Shown one piece after another: positions 26,279-35,370 of a stretch of 64,000 bases of DNA (position 1 is its first letter; each line of letters starts with the position of its first letter). The notes under the pieces were generated by a model. The model saw only the letters and a program-made list of their open reading frames with translations, ran no database searches and had not been told where the DNA came from. The stretch comes from an uncultured Burkholderiales bacterium. Its GTDB lineage: Bacteria; Pseudomonadota; Gammaproteobacteria; Burkholderiales; Burkholderiaceae_C. The DNA is taken from the NCBI GenBank assembly GCA_937891665.1, contig CALAGS010000204.1:1-64000 (forward strand), given 5' to 3'. The translations under genes and the position numbers were made by a program.

Positions 26279-27580
26279 TCAAAGCTTCATCTGCTGAGGC
26301 ATCCAAGTGGCAATGCCAGGGAAGAAATAAATCAACAAGACGGCTACCATCATGAGGAAGAACATGGGAAAGGTGGCTTTTGCAATCCAGAGCAAATCTC
26401 TGCCAGTCATGCCCTGCAGAACGAAGAGGTTAAATCCGACAGGCGGCGTGATTTGCGCCATCTCAACCACCATGACAATGAAAATGCCAAACCACAAAGG
26501 ATCGATACCCGCCTTTTGAACGGTGGGCATGATGACCCCCATGGTGAGGACCACCATGGAAATGCCGTCTAGAAAACAACCCAGTACGATATAAAAAATG
26601 GTCAGTGCCAAAATGAGTTCGAATTGGCTAAGCCCTAGGGTGGCAATCCATTCTGCCAAGTGCCTAGGGAGTCCTATGTAGCCCATCGACAAAGTTAAGA
26701 AGGATGCGCCCGCCAAAATCAAGGCAATCATGCAGTAAAGCCGAGTTGCACCCATCAAGGATTCTTTGAAACTAGACCAGTTGAGCGAACCTTGAGCCGC
26801 AGACAAAACCATGGCGCCAACAACGCCGACAGCGGCTGCTTCAGTGGCAGTGGCAATACCAGCATAAATGGAGCCGAGTACCGCAGCAATGAGGCCGACG
26901 ACAGGAATTAAGCTGCCAGATTCGCGAACTTTCTCCATGAAAGTGTATTGGCGATCATTGGCGGGAACTTGATCGGGATGGCGCAAAGCCCAGTAAATGA
27001 TGTAGCCAGAAAACAAACCAGCCAACATGAGACCCGGCAAGATGCCAGCTATAAAAAGCTTGGCAATTGAGACATCTGCTGTAACGCCGTACACAATCAT
27101 GATGATGGAGGGTGGAATGAGCAGTCCCAGAGTGCCTGCCCCTGCCAAGGTGCCAATGACCATGTTGTCTGGATAACCTCTTTTGGAGAGTTCAGGCAAG
27201 GTCATTTTGCCAATGGTGGCGCAAGTGGCTGCCGAGGAACCCGAGACCGCAGCAAAGATGGTGCAGCCAGCGACGTTGGTGTGAAGCAAGCGGCCAGGAA
27301 GTGCCTGCAACCAAGGGGCTAAGCCTTTGAACATGTCTTGACTCAGTCGGGTTCTAAAAAGAATTTCACCCATCCATATGAACAAGGGCAAGGCTGTGAG
27401 TGTCCAGCTCGACGAAGAACCCCAGATGGTGACCGACATGGCATCGCCTGCAGGACGGCTGCTGAACAATTGCATGCCCACCCAAGCCACACCTGACAAA
27501 GAAAGACCGATCCAAACACCGCTGCCTAAAATTAAAAACAGCGTAACAACCAGCAAGGCTGTGATGAGAAGGTCATTCAT
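26279..27580 (-). CDS. TRAP transporter large permease (DctM type)
   Basis: The 433-residue membrane protein is a standard-length DctM with about 12 helices. Typical segments are AAVSGSSAATCATIGKMTLPEL, split across a helix-loop, plus GLLIPPSIIMIVYGV and ATATEAAAVGVVGA. The ATG at 27580 lies two bases after the DctQ stop; the frame opening at 27637 would overlap that gene, so the shorter form is used. It is the last gene of a DctP-Q-M operon. It ends 116 bp before rdgC, with no obvious terminator. Confidence 0.9.
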   Translation of the reverse strand: MNDLLITALLVVTLFLILGSGVWIGLSLSGVAWVGMQLFSSRPAGDAMSVTIWGSSSSWTLTALPLFIWMGEILFRTRLSQDMFKGLAPWLQALPGRLLHTNVAGCTIFAAVSGSSAATCATIGKMTLPELSKRGYPDNMVIGTLAGAGTLGLLIPPSIIMIVYGVTADVSIAKLFIAGILPGLMLAGLFSGYIIYWALRHPDQVPANDRQYTFMEKVRESGSLIPVVGLIAAVLGSIYAGIATATEAAAVGVVGAMVLSAAQGSLNWSSFKESLMGATRLYCMIALILAGASFLTLSMGYIGLPRHLAEWIATLGLSQFELILALTIFYIVLGCFLDGISMVVLTMGVIMPTVQKAGIDPLWFGIFIVMVVEMAQITPPVGFNLFVLQGMTGRDLLWIAKATFPMFFLMMVAVLLIYFFPGIATWMPQQMKL

Positions 27581-27582
27581 GT

Positions 27583-28092
27583 TTATTCGTTGTGAAGTGC
27601 TGCATCTGACTGCGCAGATTCTCGTTTGCCTAAGCATTCCAGAATGAACTCATCTACAAAGGCGACTGCCAAAATGAGCGTGCCTAGGGCCATGGCAATT
27701 TGTGGAATCCACAAAGGGGTTGCGTCGTTGCCGGTAGAGATGTCGTGAAATGTGTAGGACTGCCACGACAGCCTGATGCTGTAGTAGGCCAACAAACAAG
27801 CAAGAAGGGAGGCCATGCCAAGTGCCCACAACTCAATGCCTTTGAGCCAACTGCCTTTAAAGCGACTGATTAAAACAGTGACGCGAATATGTTCACCGCG
27901 CTTCAAGGTGTGAGCGAGTGCTAAAAATCCGCTGGCCGCCATGCAATAGCCAGCATAGGCATCGGTGCCTCTGATGTGAAAGTTAAACTCTCGGCCAATG
28001 ATGGACAACAAAACCATCAGCAGCATAGCGCACATGAAAAGCGCCGCCAAGGCGGCGGCGCTGTCATAGATGCGGTTTAAAAAAACACGCAT
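27583..28092 (-). CDS. TRAP transporter small permease (DctQ type)
   Basis: The 169-residue, four-helix protein is a DctQ subunit. It has a charged HTLKRGEHIRVTVL-like loop between helices II and III, seen widely in the family. It joins DctM to form the sodium-coupled permease. It starts 6 bp after the binding-protein stop and ends 2 bp before dctM, so the three genes form one operon. Confidence 0.87.
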   Translation of the reverse strand: MRVFLNRIYDSAAALAALFMCAMLLMVLLSIIGREFNFHIRGTDAYAGYCMAASGFLALAHTLKRGEHIRVTVLISRFKGSWLKGIELWALGMASLLACLLAYYSIRLSWQSYTFHDISTGNDATPLWIPQIAMALGTLILAVAFVDEFILECLGKRESAQSDAALHNE

Positions 28093-28098
28093 CGTGAA

Positions 28099-29082
28099 TC
28101 AAGGCTTCTTGTACGCATCTACCAAGGCTTTGCCTTCAGGCCCTGCCTTGTCTAGCCATTCTTTCAACATCACATCGCCCACTTTTTTCATGTCAGCTTT
28201 GAGTTGAGCAGATGGCGCCACAATGTTCATGCCGTTTTTCTTGAGCAAGTCAATGTACTCGCCATTTTTAGCTTGTGACACTTTCCAGCCGCGGGTATCT
28301 GCATCTGCGCCTGCTTTCAAGACGGCTTGTTTGGTGGCGGCATCGAGGGCATCAAAGGCAGCTTTGTTCATGATGACTGCATTTTTTGGAAGCCAAGCTT
28401 GCGTGTCGTACCAGTACTTGATGTGCTCGTAAGTTTTAGTGTCATAGCCTGTTGAGCCAGACGACATGTAGCTTTCAACCACGCCAGTGGCCATGGCTTG
28501 AGACAACTCAGCGGCTTGAACCGTGACGGGTTGAGCGCCCACCAACTCTGCAATTCGAGCAGTTGAAGGGCTGTAAGCGCGCCACTTTACGCCTTTTAAA
28601 TCGGCAGCTGAGTTGATCGGTTTTTTCACATAGATGCCTTGCGGAGGCCAAGCCACTGAATACAGCAACATCATGCCTTGCTCGCCTAACTTTTTCTCAA
28701 GGAAAGGTCGTTGAACTTTGTAGAGCTTGAATGATTCTTCATAGCTATCGGCCAAGAATGGCAGGCCGTCAGCGCCAAACAATTGCCATTCGTTTTGGAA
28801 ATTGGCCAGCAAAATTTCACCAATTTGAGCCTGGCCGCCTTGAACCGCGCGCTTGATCTCTGGCGCTTTGAACAGGGAGGCATTGGCATGTACTGTGATT
28901 TTCAGCTTGCCGCCAGTTGCTTTGTCGACGTCGTTGGCAAATTGAACCAAGTTCTCTGTGTGGAAATTGCTGGCGGGGTAAGCCGCAGGCAAGTCCCACT
29001 TGATTTGGGCTTGGGCGGATGTCAAGCCAGAAAAGGCAATGACAGTGGTGGCCAGTGCCAGGGAAAGATGACGTCTTTTCAT
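28099..29082 (-). CDS. TRAP transporter substrate-binding protein (DctP type)
   Basis: The 327-residue periplasmic protein has a Sec signal ending SAQAQ. The DctP fold is marked by LPAAYPASNFHTEN, an early ligand loop, and VKWRAYSPSTARIAELVGAQP, which contains the conserved Arg that grips the carboxylate of TRAP ligands. GGAG lies six bases before the ATG. It heads the DctPQM operon and is divergent from the 5-oxoprolinase-like gene. The ligand is probably an organic acid; which one cannot be told. Confidence 0.9.
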   Translation of the reverse strand: MKRRHLSLALATTVIAFSGLTSAQAQIKWDLPAAYPASNFHTENLVQFANDVDKATGGKLKITVHANASLFKAPEIKRAVQGGQAQIGEILLANFQNEWQLFGADGLPFLADSYEESFKLYKVQRPFLEKKLGEQGMMLLYSVAWPPQGIYVKKPINSAADLKGVKWRAYSPSTARIAELVGAQPVTVQAAELSQAMATGVVESYMSSGSTGYDTKTYEHIKYWYDTQAWLPKNAVIMNKAAFDALDAATKQAVLKAGADADTRGWKVSQAKNGEYIDLLKKNGMNIVAPSAQLKADMKKVGDVMLKEWLDKAGPEGKALVDAYKKP

Positions 29083-29279
29083 GTGAACTCCGTTGAGTAA
29101 AAAAAGTTGAAGTGCTTTGCAAGATTATCATTGTCTGCGAAGCAAAATACAGGCCCAATTGACCTCTGTGCAATGCAGAGCTCAAAGTGTAGTCTGAAAG
29201 GATTAACATCTTGCTTCATTCAACGCCGATGCGCTTAGGGAAAACGCTGAAGCTAGGGCGGTACTAAAAGGAAATACCA

Positions 29280-32200
29280 ATGGCGAGCTTACCGTCTAGA
29301 AACTTGTGGCAATTTTGGATTGATCGAGGCGGCACTTTTACTGATATTGTTGGCAAGCGGCCGGATGGCAATTTGGTCACGCACAAGCTATTGTCTGACA
29401 ATCCAGATCAGTACAAAGATGCGGCGGTAGCGGGTATTCGGCATTTGCTAGGCTTGAAAGCCCATGAGACGGTAACCCCCAAAATGGTGAGTTGCGTCAA
29501 GATGGGCACCACGGTGGCCACCAATGCACTTTTAGAGCGAAAAGGTGAGCGCACCTTATTGGTGACCACGCGCGGCTTTCGCGATGCATTGCGCATTGCC
29601 TACCAAAATCGCCCACGCTTGTTCGATCGGCACATTGTGTTGCCAGAATTGCTATACAGCGCAGTGGTGGAGGCTCAAGAGCGCATGTCGGCGCAAGGTG
29701 ATGTGCTTGAGCCTTTGAATGTCGATGAGCTGCGCCCTCAATTGCAAGCGCAGTTTGACGCTGGCATTCGCAGCGTGGCCATTGTGTTCATGCATGCCTA
29801 CCGCTACCAACAACATGAAGCCGTGGCATCAGACTTAGCCCGTCAAATTGGTTTCACACAAATCAGTACGTCGCATCAAACCAGTCCCTTGATGAAGTTT
29901 GTGAGTCGCGGTGACACCACCGTGGTCGATGCTTATTTGTCACCCATCTTGCGTCGCTATGTCGATCAAGTGGCCAGCGAAATGCCGGGCGTTAAATTGA
30001 TGTTCATGCAGTCCTCTGGCGGCCTCACTGATGCGCATGCCTTTGCTGGCAAAGATGCTATTTTGAGTGGGCCCGCTGGCGGTATTGTGGGCATGGCACG
30101 CACTGCCGAAGGCGCTGGGCACAGCAAGGTGATTGGCTTTGACATGGGCGGCACCTCCACCGATGTGTCGCATTACGCAGGGCAATTTGAGCGAGAGTTT
30201 GAAACGCAAGTGGCGGGCATTCGAATGCGTGCTCCCATGATGAGCATTCACACGGTGGCGGCTGGTGGCGGATCCCTGCTGCAGTTTGATGGTGCCAGAT
30301 TGAGAGTGGGGCCACAAAGTGCTGGCGCCAACCCAGGGCCGGCCAGTTACAGACGTGGCGGTCCATTGGCCGTGACCGATGCCAATGTGTTGGTAGGAAA
30401 AGTTCAGCCTGATTTTTTCCCTGCGGTTTTTGGACCTGAAGGCGATCAAAGACTGGATGCCAATGCCGTTGCGGCTAAATTTTCGGCAATGTCTTTGCAA
30501 ATGAATCGTTCCGCTGAATCAGTTGCCGATGGCTTTTTGCGAATTGCAGTTCAGCAAATGGCCAACGCCATTAAGAAAATTTCTGTGGCCCGTGGTTACG
30601 ACGTCACGCGCTACACCTTGCAATGCTTTGGGGGTGCAGGTGGCCAGCATGCTTGCTTGGTGGCCGATGCCTTGGGCATGAAGCAAGTTTATGTGCATCC
30701 ATTGGCCGGCGTGTTGTCAGCCTATGGCATGGGCTTGGCCGATCAAAGTTTGATTCGTGAGCAGGCTGTGGAGTTACGCTTAACGCCAGAGAACATGCCG
30801 GCCTTGTTGTCGCCCTTGAAGGCTTTGCGTGAAGCTGCGCGCATGGCTTTGTCACAGCAAGCCTTGGGCGACCGCATTGAGTTGCATGAGCGAGTTCACG
30901 TTCGGTACGAAGGCAGTGACTCGGCGCTCATGGTGCCCATGGGTTCCTTGTCTGAAATCACGCATGGGTTTGAAAGGGCTTACCGCCAACGCTTTGCTTT
31001 TTTGATGACGGGCAAGGCCTTGATGGTGGAAGCGGTTTCTGTAGAGGCCGTCATCAAGGGCGATACACCTGTTGAATTGCCTCAACCCGTCAATCCAGTT
31101 CGCGATGTACCCAAGCGTGCCACCGTTCGGATGTTCACTGCTGGGTCGGATGGCGAATCTCGCTGGTGGGATGCGGGTTTGTTTGTGCGCGAAGATTTAC
31201 GCATCGGTGATCAGCTCTCAGGGCCCGCCATCATTGCAGAAAAAAATGCCACCACCGTGGTAGAGCCGGGTTGGCAAGCTCACGTAACAGCGCTTGACCA
31301 TCTGCTGTTAAGCCGCATGGAAGCGCGGCAAACCAAGTACGCAGCGGGCACCGCCGTCGACCCTGTGTTGTTGGAGGTTTTCAATAATTTGTTCATGAAC
31401 ATTGCCGAGCAAATGGGCTTGCAACTTCAGAATACAGCCTACTCCGTCAACATCAAAGAGCGTTTGGATTTCTCTTGTGCTTTGTTCAGCGCTGAGGGGC
31501 ATTTGATTGCCAACGCGCCGCACATGCCTGTCCATTTGGGCAGCATGGGAGAGAGCATTAAAACGGTCATTCGCGAGAACAAAGATCACATGCAACGTGG
31601 CGATGTTTTTGTCTTGAACGACCCTTACCATGGTGGCACTCACTTGCCCGATGTGACGGTTATCACGCCTGTTTTTTTAGAAGGCGCAGAAAAGCCTGAG
31701 TTTTATGTTGGCTCGCGAGGCCACCATGCAGACATTGGCGGCACCACACCCGGCTCGATGCCTCCTTTCTCCACCACCATTCAAGAAGAAGGTGTGCAGA
31801 TCAACAACGTGAAGTTGGTGGCTCAAGGTGTGTTGCAAGAGCAGACCATGCTAGACCTCTTGTCTAGTGGTCAATACCCCAGTCGCAATCCGCAGCAAAA
31901 CATGGCGGACTTGCGCGCACAGTTGGCGGCCAATGAAAAAGGTGTGCAAGAGCTTCGCAAGATGGTCGATGAATTTGGTTTGGAAGTGGTTCAAGCCTAC
32001 ATGCGCCATGTGCAAGACAACGCCGAAGAATCTGTGCGCCGTGTCATCACGCGTTTGAAAGATGGCGAATTCACATTGCCTTTGGACAACGGTGCGCAAA
32101 TCAAAGTGGCGGTTCGCGTGAATGCAGAAAGTCGAAGCGCAGAGATTGATTTCACGGGCACCAGTGAGCAGCAAACGAACAACTTCAATGCGCCTACCGC

Positions 32201-32921
32201 TGTTTGCATGGCAGCCGTTTTGTATGTGTTCAGAAGCTTGGTGAACGACGACATTCCTTTGAATGCGGGTTGCTTGAAACCCCTCAAGGTGATCATTCCA
32301 ACTGGCTGCATGCTCAATCCCAATTTTCCAGCCTCTGTGGTGGCAGGCAATGTGGAAACATCGAGCTGCATTACCAATGCACTTTTTGGCGCTTTGGGTG
32401 TAATGGCGGGCAGTCAGCCCACCATGAACAACTTCACCTTTGGCAATGCCAAGTACCAGTACTACGAAACCATTTCGGGTGGCAGTGGCGCCGGCGTGTT
32501 GTTGGACGAAGCCGGTCACATCACTTCTGGCTTCAATGGCACTTCGGTGGTGCAAACGCACATGACCAATTCGCGATTAACTGATCCTGAAATTTTAGAA
32601 TTTAGATTTCCTGTCCGTTTGGAAAGTTATGCATTGCGAGAAGGTTCGGGCGGACATGGTAAGTGGTCGGGTGGCATGGGTGGTGTTCGGCGCATCCGTT
32701 TCTTAGAACCCATGACAGCCAGCATCTTGTCTAACGGCCGCATTCACCCCGCATTCGGTGCGGCAGGCGGTCAGCCTGGGGCGCCGGGTATTAACCAAGT
32801 GAGACGTGCAGATGGCAGTGTCGAAGTGTTGGAGCACATTGGTCAAGTAGAAATGGCGCCTGGCGATGTGTTTGAAATTCACACGCCAGGCGGTGGTGCT
32901 TATGGCGCCCCAGAAGCCTAA
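29280..32921 (+). CDS. ATP-dependent 5-oxoprolinase / hydantoinase, fused A and B subunits
   Basis: The 1213-residue protein joins an N-terminal hydantoinase A/oxoprolinase domain to a C-terminal hydantoinase B domain that begins near residue 690 ([20 protein letters not shown]). In the A part are [12 protein letters not shown], near the N-terminus, and [11 protein letters not shown], both acetate-kinase/actin-fold phosphate loops. The B part includes [14 protein letters not shown] and [12 protein letters not shown]. Such fusions hydrolyse 5-oxoproline to glutamate with ATP, as in OplAH, or open hydantoin rings. AAGGA lies eight bases before the ATG. It is divergent from a DctPQM importer, which might bring in the substrate. 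The two activities cannot be separated by eye. Confidence 0.9.
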   Translation: MASLPSRNLWQFWIDRGGTFTDIVGKRPDGNLVTHKLLSDNPDQYKDAAVAGIRHLLGLKAHETVTPKMVSCVKMGTTVATNALLERKGERTLLVTTRGFRDALRIAYQNRPRLFDRHIVLPELLYSAVVEAQERMSAQGDVLEPLNVDELRPQLQAQFDAGIRSVAIVFMHAYRYQQHEAVASDLARQIGFTQISTSHQTSPLMKFVSRGDTTVVDAYLSPILRRYVDQVASEMPGVKLMFMQSSGGLTDAHAFAGKDAILSGPAGGIVGMARTAEGAGHSKVIGFDMGGTSTDVSHYAGQFEREFETQVAGIRMRAPMMSIHTVAAGGGSLLQFDGARLRVGPQSAGANPGPASYRRGGPLAVTDANVLVGKVQPDFFPAVFGPEGDQRLDANAVAAKFSAMSLQMNRSAESVADGFLRIAVQQMANAIKKISVARGYDVTRYTLQCFGGAGGQHACLVADALGMKQVYVHPLAGVLSAYGMGLADQSLIREQAVELRLTPENMPALLSPLKALREAARMALSQQALGDRIELHERVHVRYEGSDSALMVPMGSLSEITHGFERAYRQRFAFLMTGKALMVEAVSVEAVIKGDTPVELPQPVNPVRDVPKRATVRMFTAGSDGESRWWDAGLFVREDLRIGDQLSGPAIIAEKNATTVVEPGWQAHVTALDHLLLSRMEARQTKYAAGTAVDPVLLEVFNNLFMNIAEQMGLQLQNTAYSVNIKERLDFSCALFSAEGHLIANAPHMPVHLGSMGESIKTVIRENKDHMQRGDVFVLNDPYHGGTHLPDVTVITPVFLEGAEKPEFYVGSRGHHADIGGTTPGSMPPFSTTIQEEGVQINNVKLVAQGVLQEQTMLDLLSSGQYPSRNPQQNMADLRAQLAANEKGVQELRKMVDEFGLEVVQAYMRHVQDNAEESVRRVITRLKDGEFTLPLDNGAQIKVAVRVNAESRSAEIDFTGTSEQQTNNFNAPTAVCMAAVLYVFRSLVNDDIPLNAGCLKPLKVIIPTGCMLNPNFPASVVAGNVETSSCITNALFGALGVMAGSQPTMNNFTFGNAKYQYYETISGGSGAGVLLDEAGHITSGFNGTSVVQTHMTNSRLTDPEILEFRFPVRLESYALREGSGGHGKWSGGMGGVRRIRFLEPMTASILSNGRIHPAFGAAGGQPGAPGINQVRRADGSVEVLEHIGQVEMAPGDVFEIHTPGGGAYGAPEA

Positions 32922-32951
32922 AAAAACCAACTTCTGAGGATGGCGGCCAAC

Positions 32952-33281
32952 TTAAGACTTGCCTGATTTTGGCTTTTCGGGTTGTGCTGCCTTAGCGGGT
33001 TCAGGGGTGCCACCGCCTTGGTAGCCCGAACCATTGACAGTCAGCCCTTGCGATGAAAACTTGGCTGAACTTTTCTCGCCCATGCCGCTGACGCGGTGCA
33101 TGAGATCGGGCCAGTCTTTGAAACTGCCTTTGTTGCGCTCTTTCAAAATTTTGCCAGACAGGGAAGGACCGATGCCTTTGATGCCGTCAAGTTCGGCCGC
33201 GTTGGCTTTGTTGATATCGACAGCGGCAAAGCTGGACAAAGAAAACAGCAGGGCTGTGAGGGCTAAGATTTTTTTCAACAT
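32952..33281 (-). CDS. Small exported helix-hairpin-helix protein (ComEA-like)
   Basis: The 109-residue protein has a Sec signal peptide (about residues 1-19). A ComEA-type double helix-hairpin-helix domain follows, with VDINKANAAELDGIKGIGP and SGMGEKSSAKFSSQGL. The C-terminal tail is Gly/Pro/Lys-rich. Such proteins bind double-stranded DNA in the periplasm during DNA uptake, but many short homologues lie outside competence loci and have no tested role. The ATG at 33281 has AGGAA six bases upstream; a TTG at 33287 is rejected. No competence genes are nearby. Confidence 0.83.
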   Translation of the reverse strand: MLKKILALTALLFSLSSFAAVDINKANAAELDGIKGIGPSLSGKILKERNKGSFKDWPDLMHRVSGMGEKSSAKFSSQGLTVNGSGYQGGGTPEPAKAAQPEKPKSGKS

Positions 33282-33393
33282 GTTCAATTCCTAAAGTTCG
33301 CACCACCACTGCGGTGATACAAGCTTGATTCAACTGCTGAATCCTTGTGAGCAGTGAAGTTTGCAAGCCAAGGACAGAGTCTGCAATTCACTG

Positions 33394-33424
33394 AAAGTAA
33401 GCCCTTAACAAGTGCTTACTTTTT
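33394..33424 (-). terminator. Hairpin downstream of lapB
   Basis: A perfect 9-bp stem AAAGTAAGC/GCTTACTTT with an 11-base loop begins 6 bp after the lapB stop. On the minus strand only a short T-run follows, so termination may be partial. The remaining gap to the ComEA-like gene shows no other clear structure. Confidence 0.55.
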
Positions 33425-33429
33425 GAGCC

Positions 33430-34587
33430 TTAAAGTTCTTCAACTCTGCGCGGGGGGTAGCTGTCCCAAGCCTGGCAACCCGGGCAGTGCCAGAAATGTT
33501 CCTTGGCTTCAAAACCGCAAGCCGCACAACGGTATCGCGACAAGGGCCTAGACGCTTGCTCTAGCGCTTTTTGCACGGGTCCGCGGGTTTCATCGCCACC
33601 TAAATCAGCACCCGCCAACCAACGCGATGCTGCCAAAAGTGAGGGTTGTTTTTGCAGATGCTCGATGTAGCGTTGGCGTGTGTGTGCTTCGCTGTCGGTA
33701 CTGGTTTTTTCAAGGCTGACAATGGCGTCCATCACATCGATGCAGGGACTCTGAGCGTAATGCGATTTAAGCAAAGTCAAAGTTTGAGGCACACGTTGTG
33801 AGGTTTGAGCAGCCATGACCAAGCTGGGTGCCGCCAAAGGTGCTGCAACTGAAGAGGATTCGAACAGTTGGCTTAAGGTGTCGCAGGCCAGCGAGGCTTG
33901 GTTCATGTTCAATTGAAGTTGTCCCAACAGCAAGCGGGGGCGAGGTGCTTCTGGCGCTTCTTGGATGGCATTGAGCAGCAATTGAGAAGCGCCGGTGCTA
34001 TCGCCTTGTGCATTGAGTTCGCGGGCCTGTTCGCACAGGTAATGGGCTTTGCGAACAGAGAAACTTACTTCGCCAGAGCCTTCTAATTGCTCTGCCACCT
34101 GACGAGCTTGCGGCCACTCGCGTGATCGTTCGTAAATGGCCAGGCGTGCCAACCTGGCTTGTCCTTCAAACGCGGTACCCTCCAGCTTTCGCAGTGCGTC
34201 TTCTGCGCGGTCTAATAAGCCAGCTTTGACAAAATCTTTGGCCAAGGCATTTTGGGCGCGTTGTCGGTCAGCAGTGCTGAGATCGCCGCGAGACAATAAA
34301 TGCTCATGAACGCGAACTGCGCGCTCGTACTCACCGCGCCTGCGAAATAAATTGCCCAATGCGAAATGCAACTCGGAAGTGTCGGGATCGTTTTGAACCG
34401 CTTCAATGAAGGCGTCAATGGCCTTGTCTTGTTGCTCGTTCAATAAAAAATTCAGCCCTTTGAAGTAGGCGCGGGGTGCTTGGCGGTTGTCGATGCGCAA
34501 TTGGCGTAAATCGAGTCTGGAAGCCAACCAGCCCAAACCAAATGCGGCGGGCAGCCCCAACAAAATCCAAATCAGATCAAGTTCCAT
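33430..34587 (-). CDS. lapB: Lipopolysaccharide assembly protein B
   Basis: The 385-residue protein has an N-terminal membrane helix (LIWILLGLPAAFGLGWLASR, positions 4-23), a series of TPR-like helical repeats, and a C-terminal rubredoxin-like metal site with CAAC and CPGC. This is the LapB/YciM layout. LapB links FtsH to LpxC, adjusting lipopolysaccharide synthesis, and acts at the cytoplasmic face of the inner membrane. It overlaps lapA by 11 bp. The pair next to ihfB and rpsA is a conserved arrangement. Confidence 0.93.
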   Translation of the reverse strand: MELDLIWILLGLPAAFGLGWLASRLDLRQLRIDNRQAPRAYFKGLNFLLNEQQDKAIDAFIEAVQNDPDTSELHFALGNLFRRRGEYERAVRVHEHLLSRGDLSTADRQRAQNALAKDFVKAGLLDRAEDALRKLEGTAFEGQARLARLAIYERSREWPQARQVAEQLEGSGEVSFSVRKAHYLCEQARELNAQGDSTGASQLLLNAIQEAPEAPRPRLLLGQLQLNMNQASLACDTLSQLFESSSVAAPLAAPSLVMAAQTSQRVPQTLTLLKSHYAQSPCIDVMDAIVSLEKTSTDSEAHTRQRYIEHLQKQPSLLAASRWLAGADLGGDETRGPVQKALEQASRPLSRYRCAACGFEAKEHFWHCPGCQAWDSYPPRRVEEL

Positions 34588-34870
34588 GTGAGGCTTCCGG
34601 CTGTTCTGGGTGGGGTGCCGTCGCTGTGTTAGCCTGCACAGACTTGCTCGCTTGCTTTTGACGCCACCAACGGGGCATCATGCCTAGAACGCCCACCACC
34701 AAGCCTAGCGCAAAGGCCGTTAAAACAATGAGAACCATCGGCGAGCGCCATTGGGTACCAAAGAAAAAGTAAACCTTGGCCTCGTGCTGGTTGTTCAGCG
34801 CAAAGGCAAATAAAGTAAAAAAGACAGCGGCGTTCAGTGTCCACTGAAGCAGCTTGAGAAATTGTTTCAT
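34577..34870 (-). CDS. lapA: Lipopolysaccharide assembly protein A (DUF1049)
   Basis: The 97-residue protein has two membrane helices joined by a short loop and a basic, Gln-rich C-terminal tail, as in LapA/YciS. It works with LapB in lipopolysaccharide assembly at the inner membrane. It overlaps the lapB start by 11 bp, implying coupled translation. A terminator hairpin separates it from ihfB upstream, so the lap genes may have their own promoter in the roughly 50 bp before 34870. Confidence 0.88.
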   Translation of the reverse strand: MKQFLKLLQWTLNAAVFFTLFAFALNNQHEAKVYFFFGTQWRSPMVLIVLTAFALGLVVGVLGMMPRWWRQKQASKSVQANTATAPHPEQPEASHGT

Positions 34871-34922
34871 GAATGGCCTCAGACAGCCCTGTCATTCTAA
34901 GGCGATGGCATGCCAAGGCAAC

Positions 34923-34946
34923 AAAAAAGGCCCTTCTAGGGGCCTA
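34923..34946 (-). terminator. Rho-independent terminator after ihfB
   Basis: On the minus strand AGGCCCC-TAGA-AGGGCCT forms a GC-rich stem with a small loop, followed directly by a run of six T. It lies 27 bp after the ihfB stop and upstream of lapA. Confidence 0.8.
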
Positions 34947-34972
34947 TTTATTAAGTGCTGGTTTACTTCGGA

Positions 34973-35284
34973 TCAGTCTGACTTGCCGTGCAGTACGTCC
35001 AAAGAGCCTTGGTCTACGGCTTCTCGCAATGCTTTGCCAGGTTTAAAGTGAGGCACGCGCTTTTCAGGAATTTGCACGCTTTCACCAGATCGGGGGTTGC
35101 GTCCCACGCGGGGAGGCCGGCGGTTGATGGTGAAACTGCCAAAGCCACGGATCTCGATTCGATGGCCTTTGACCAAAGCTTCGCTCATGGCGTCCAGCAC
35201 CGTTTTGACGGCAAATTCGGCGTCACGGTGGGTTAACTGCTCAAAACGGGCAGCCAAAGCTTCAACGAGATCGGAGCGGGTCAT
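34973..35284 (-). CDS. ihfB: Integration host factor beta subunit
   Basis: The 103-residue DNA-bending protein of the HU/IHF family carries the beta-arm motif [15 protein letters not shown] and the conserved [13 protein letters not shown]. With IHF-alpha it makes sharp bends at specific sites used in transcription and recombination. The rpsA-ihfB order is conserved in proteobacteria. Terminators flank it on both sides, so it may be expressed partly from its own promoter or by read-through from rpsA. Confidence 0.94.
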   Translation of the reverse strand: MTRSDLVEALAARFEQLTHRDAEFAVKTVLDAMSEALVKGHRIEIRGFGSFTINRRPPRVGRNPRSGESVQIPEKRVPHFKPGKALREAVDQGSLDVLHGKSD

Positions 35285-35313
35285 TTAGATATGCGATTTT
35301 GCAAGAGGCAAAG

Positions 35314-35357
35314 AAAAGCCTCTGGCTCAGCCCCGAAAGGGCCAAGCTAGAGGCTTT
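35314..35357 (-). terminator. Terminator/attenuator between rpsA and ihfB
   Basis: A long stem with outer arms AAAGCCTCT/AGAGGCTTT and inner GGGC/GCCC-type pairing around a TTTC tetraloop (minus strand) is followed by TTTTC. It lies 14 bp after the rpsA stop, so ihfB transcription probably depends on partial read-through or a separate start. Confidence 0.75.
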
Positions 35358-35370
35358 GATCTTCAGCAGG

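Noticed and set aside
29083..29279. A small gene in the DctP/oxoprolinase divergent gap
   Set aside because: No open frame with a start, Shine-Dalgarno and plausible composition is present; the gap is treated as regulatory.
31851..32561. 236-residue open frame antisense within the oxoprolinase gene
   Set aside because: The His/Arg-rich composition has no recognisable domain, and the sense strand has an uninterrupted, conserved hydantoinase B domain.
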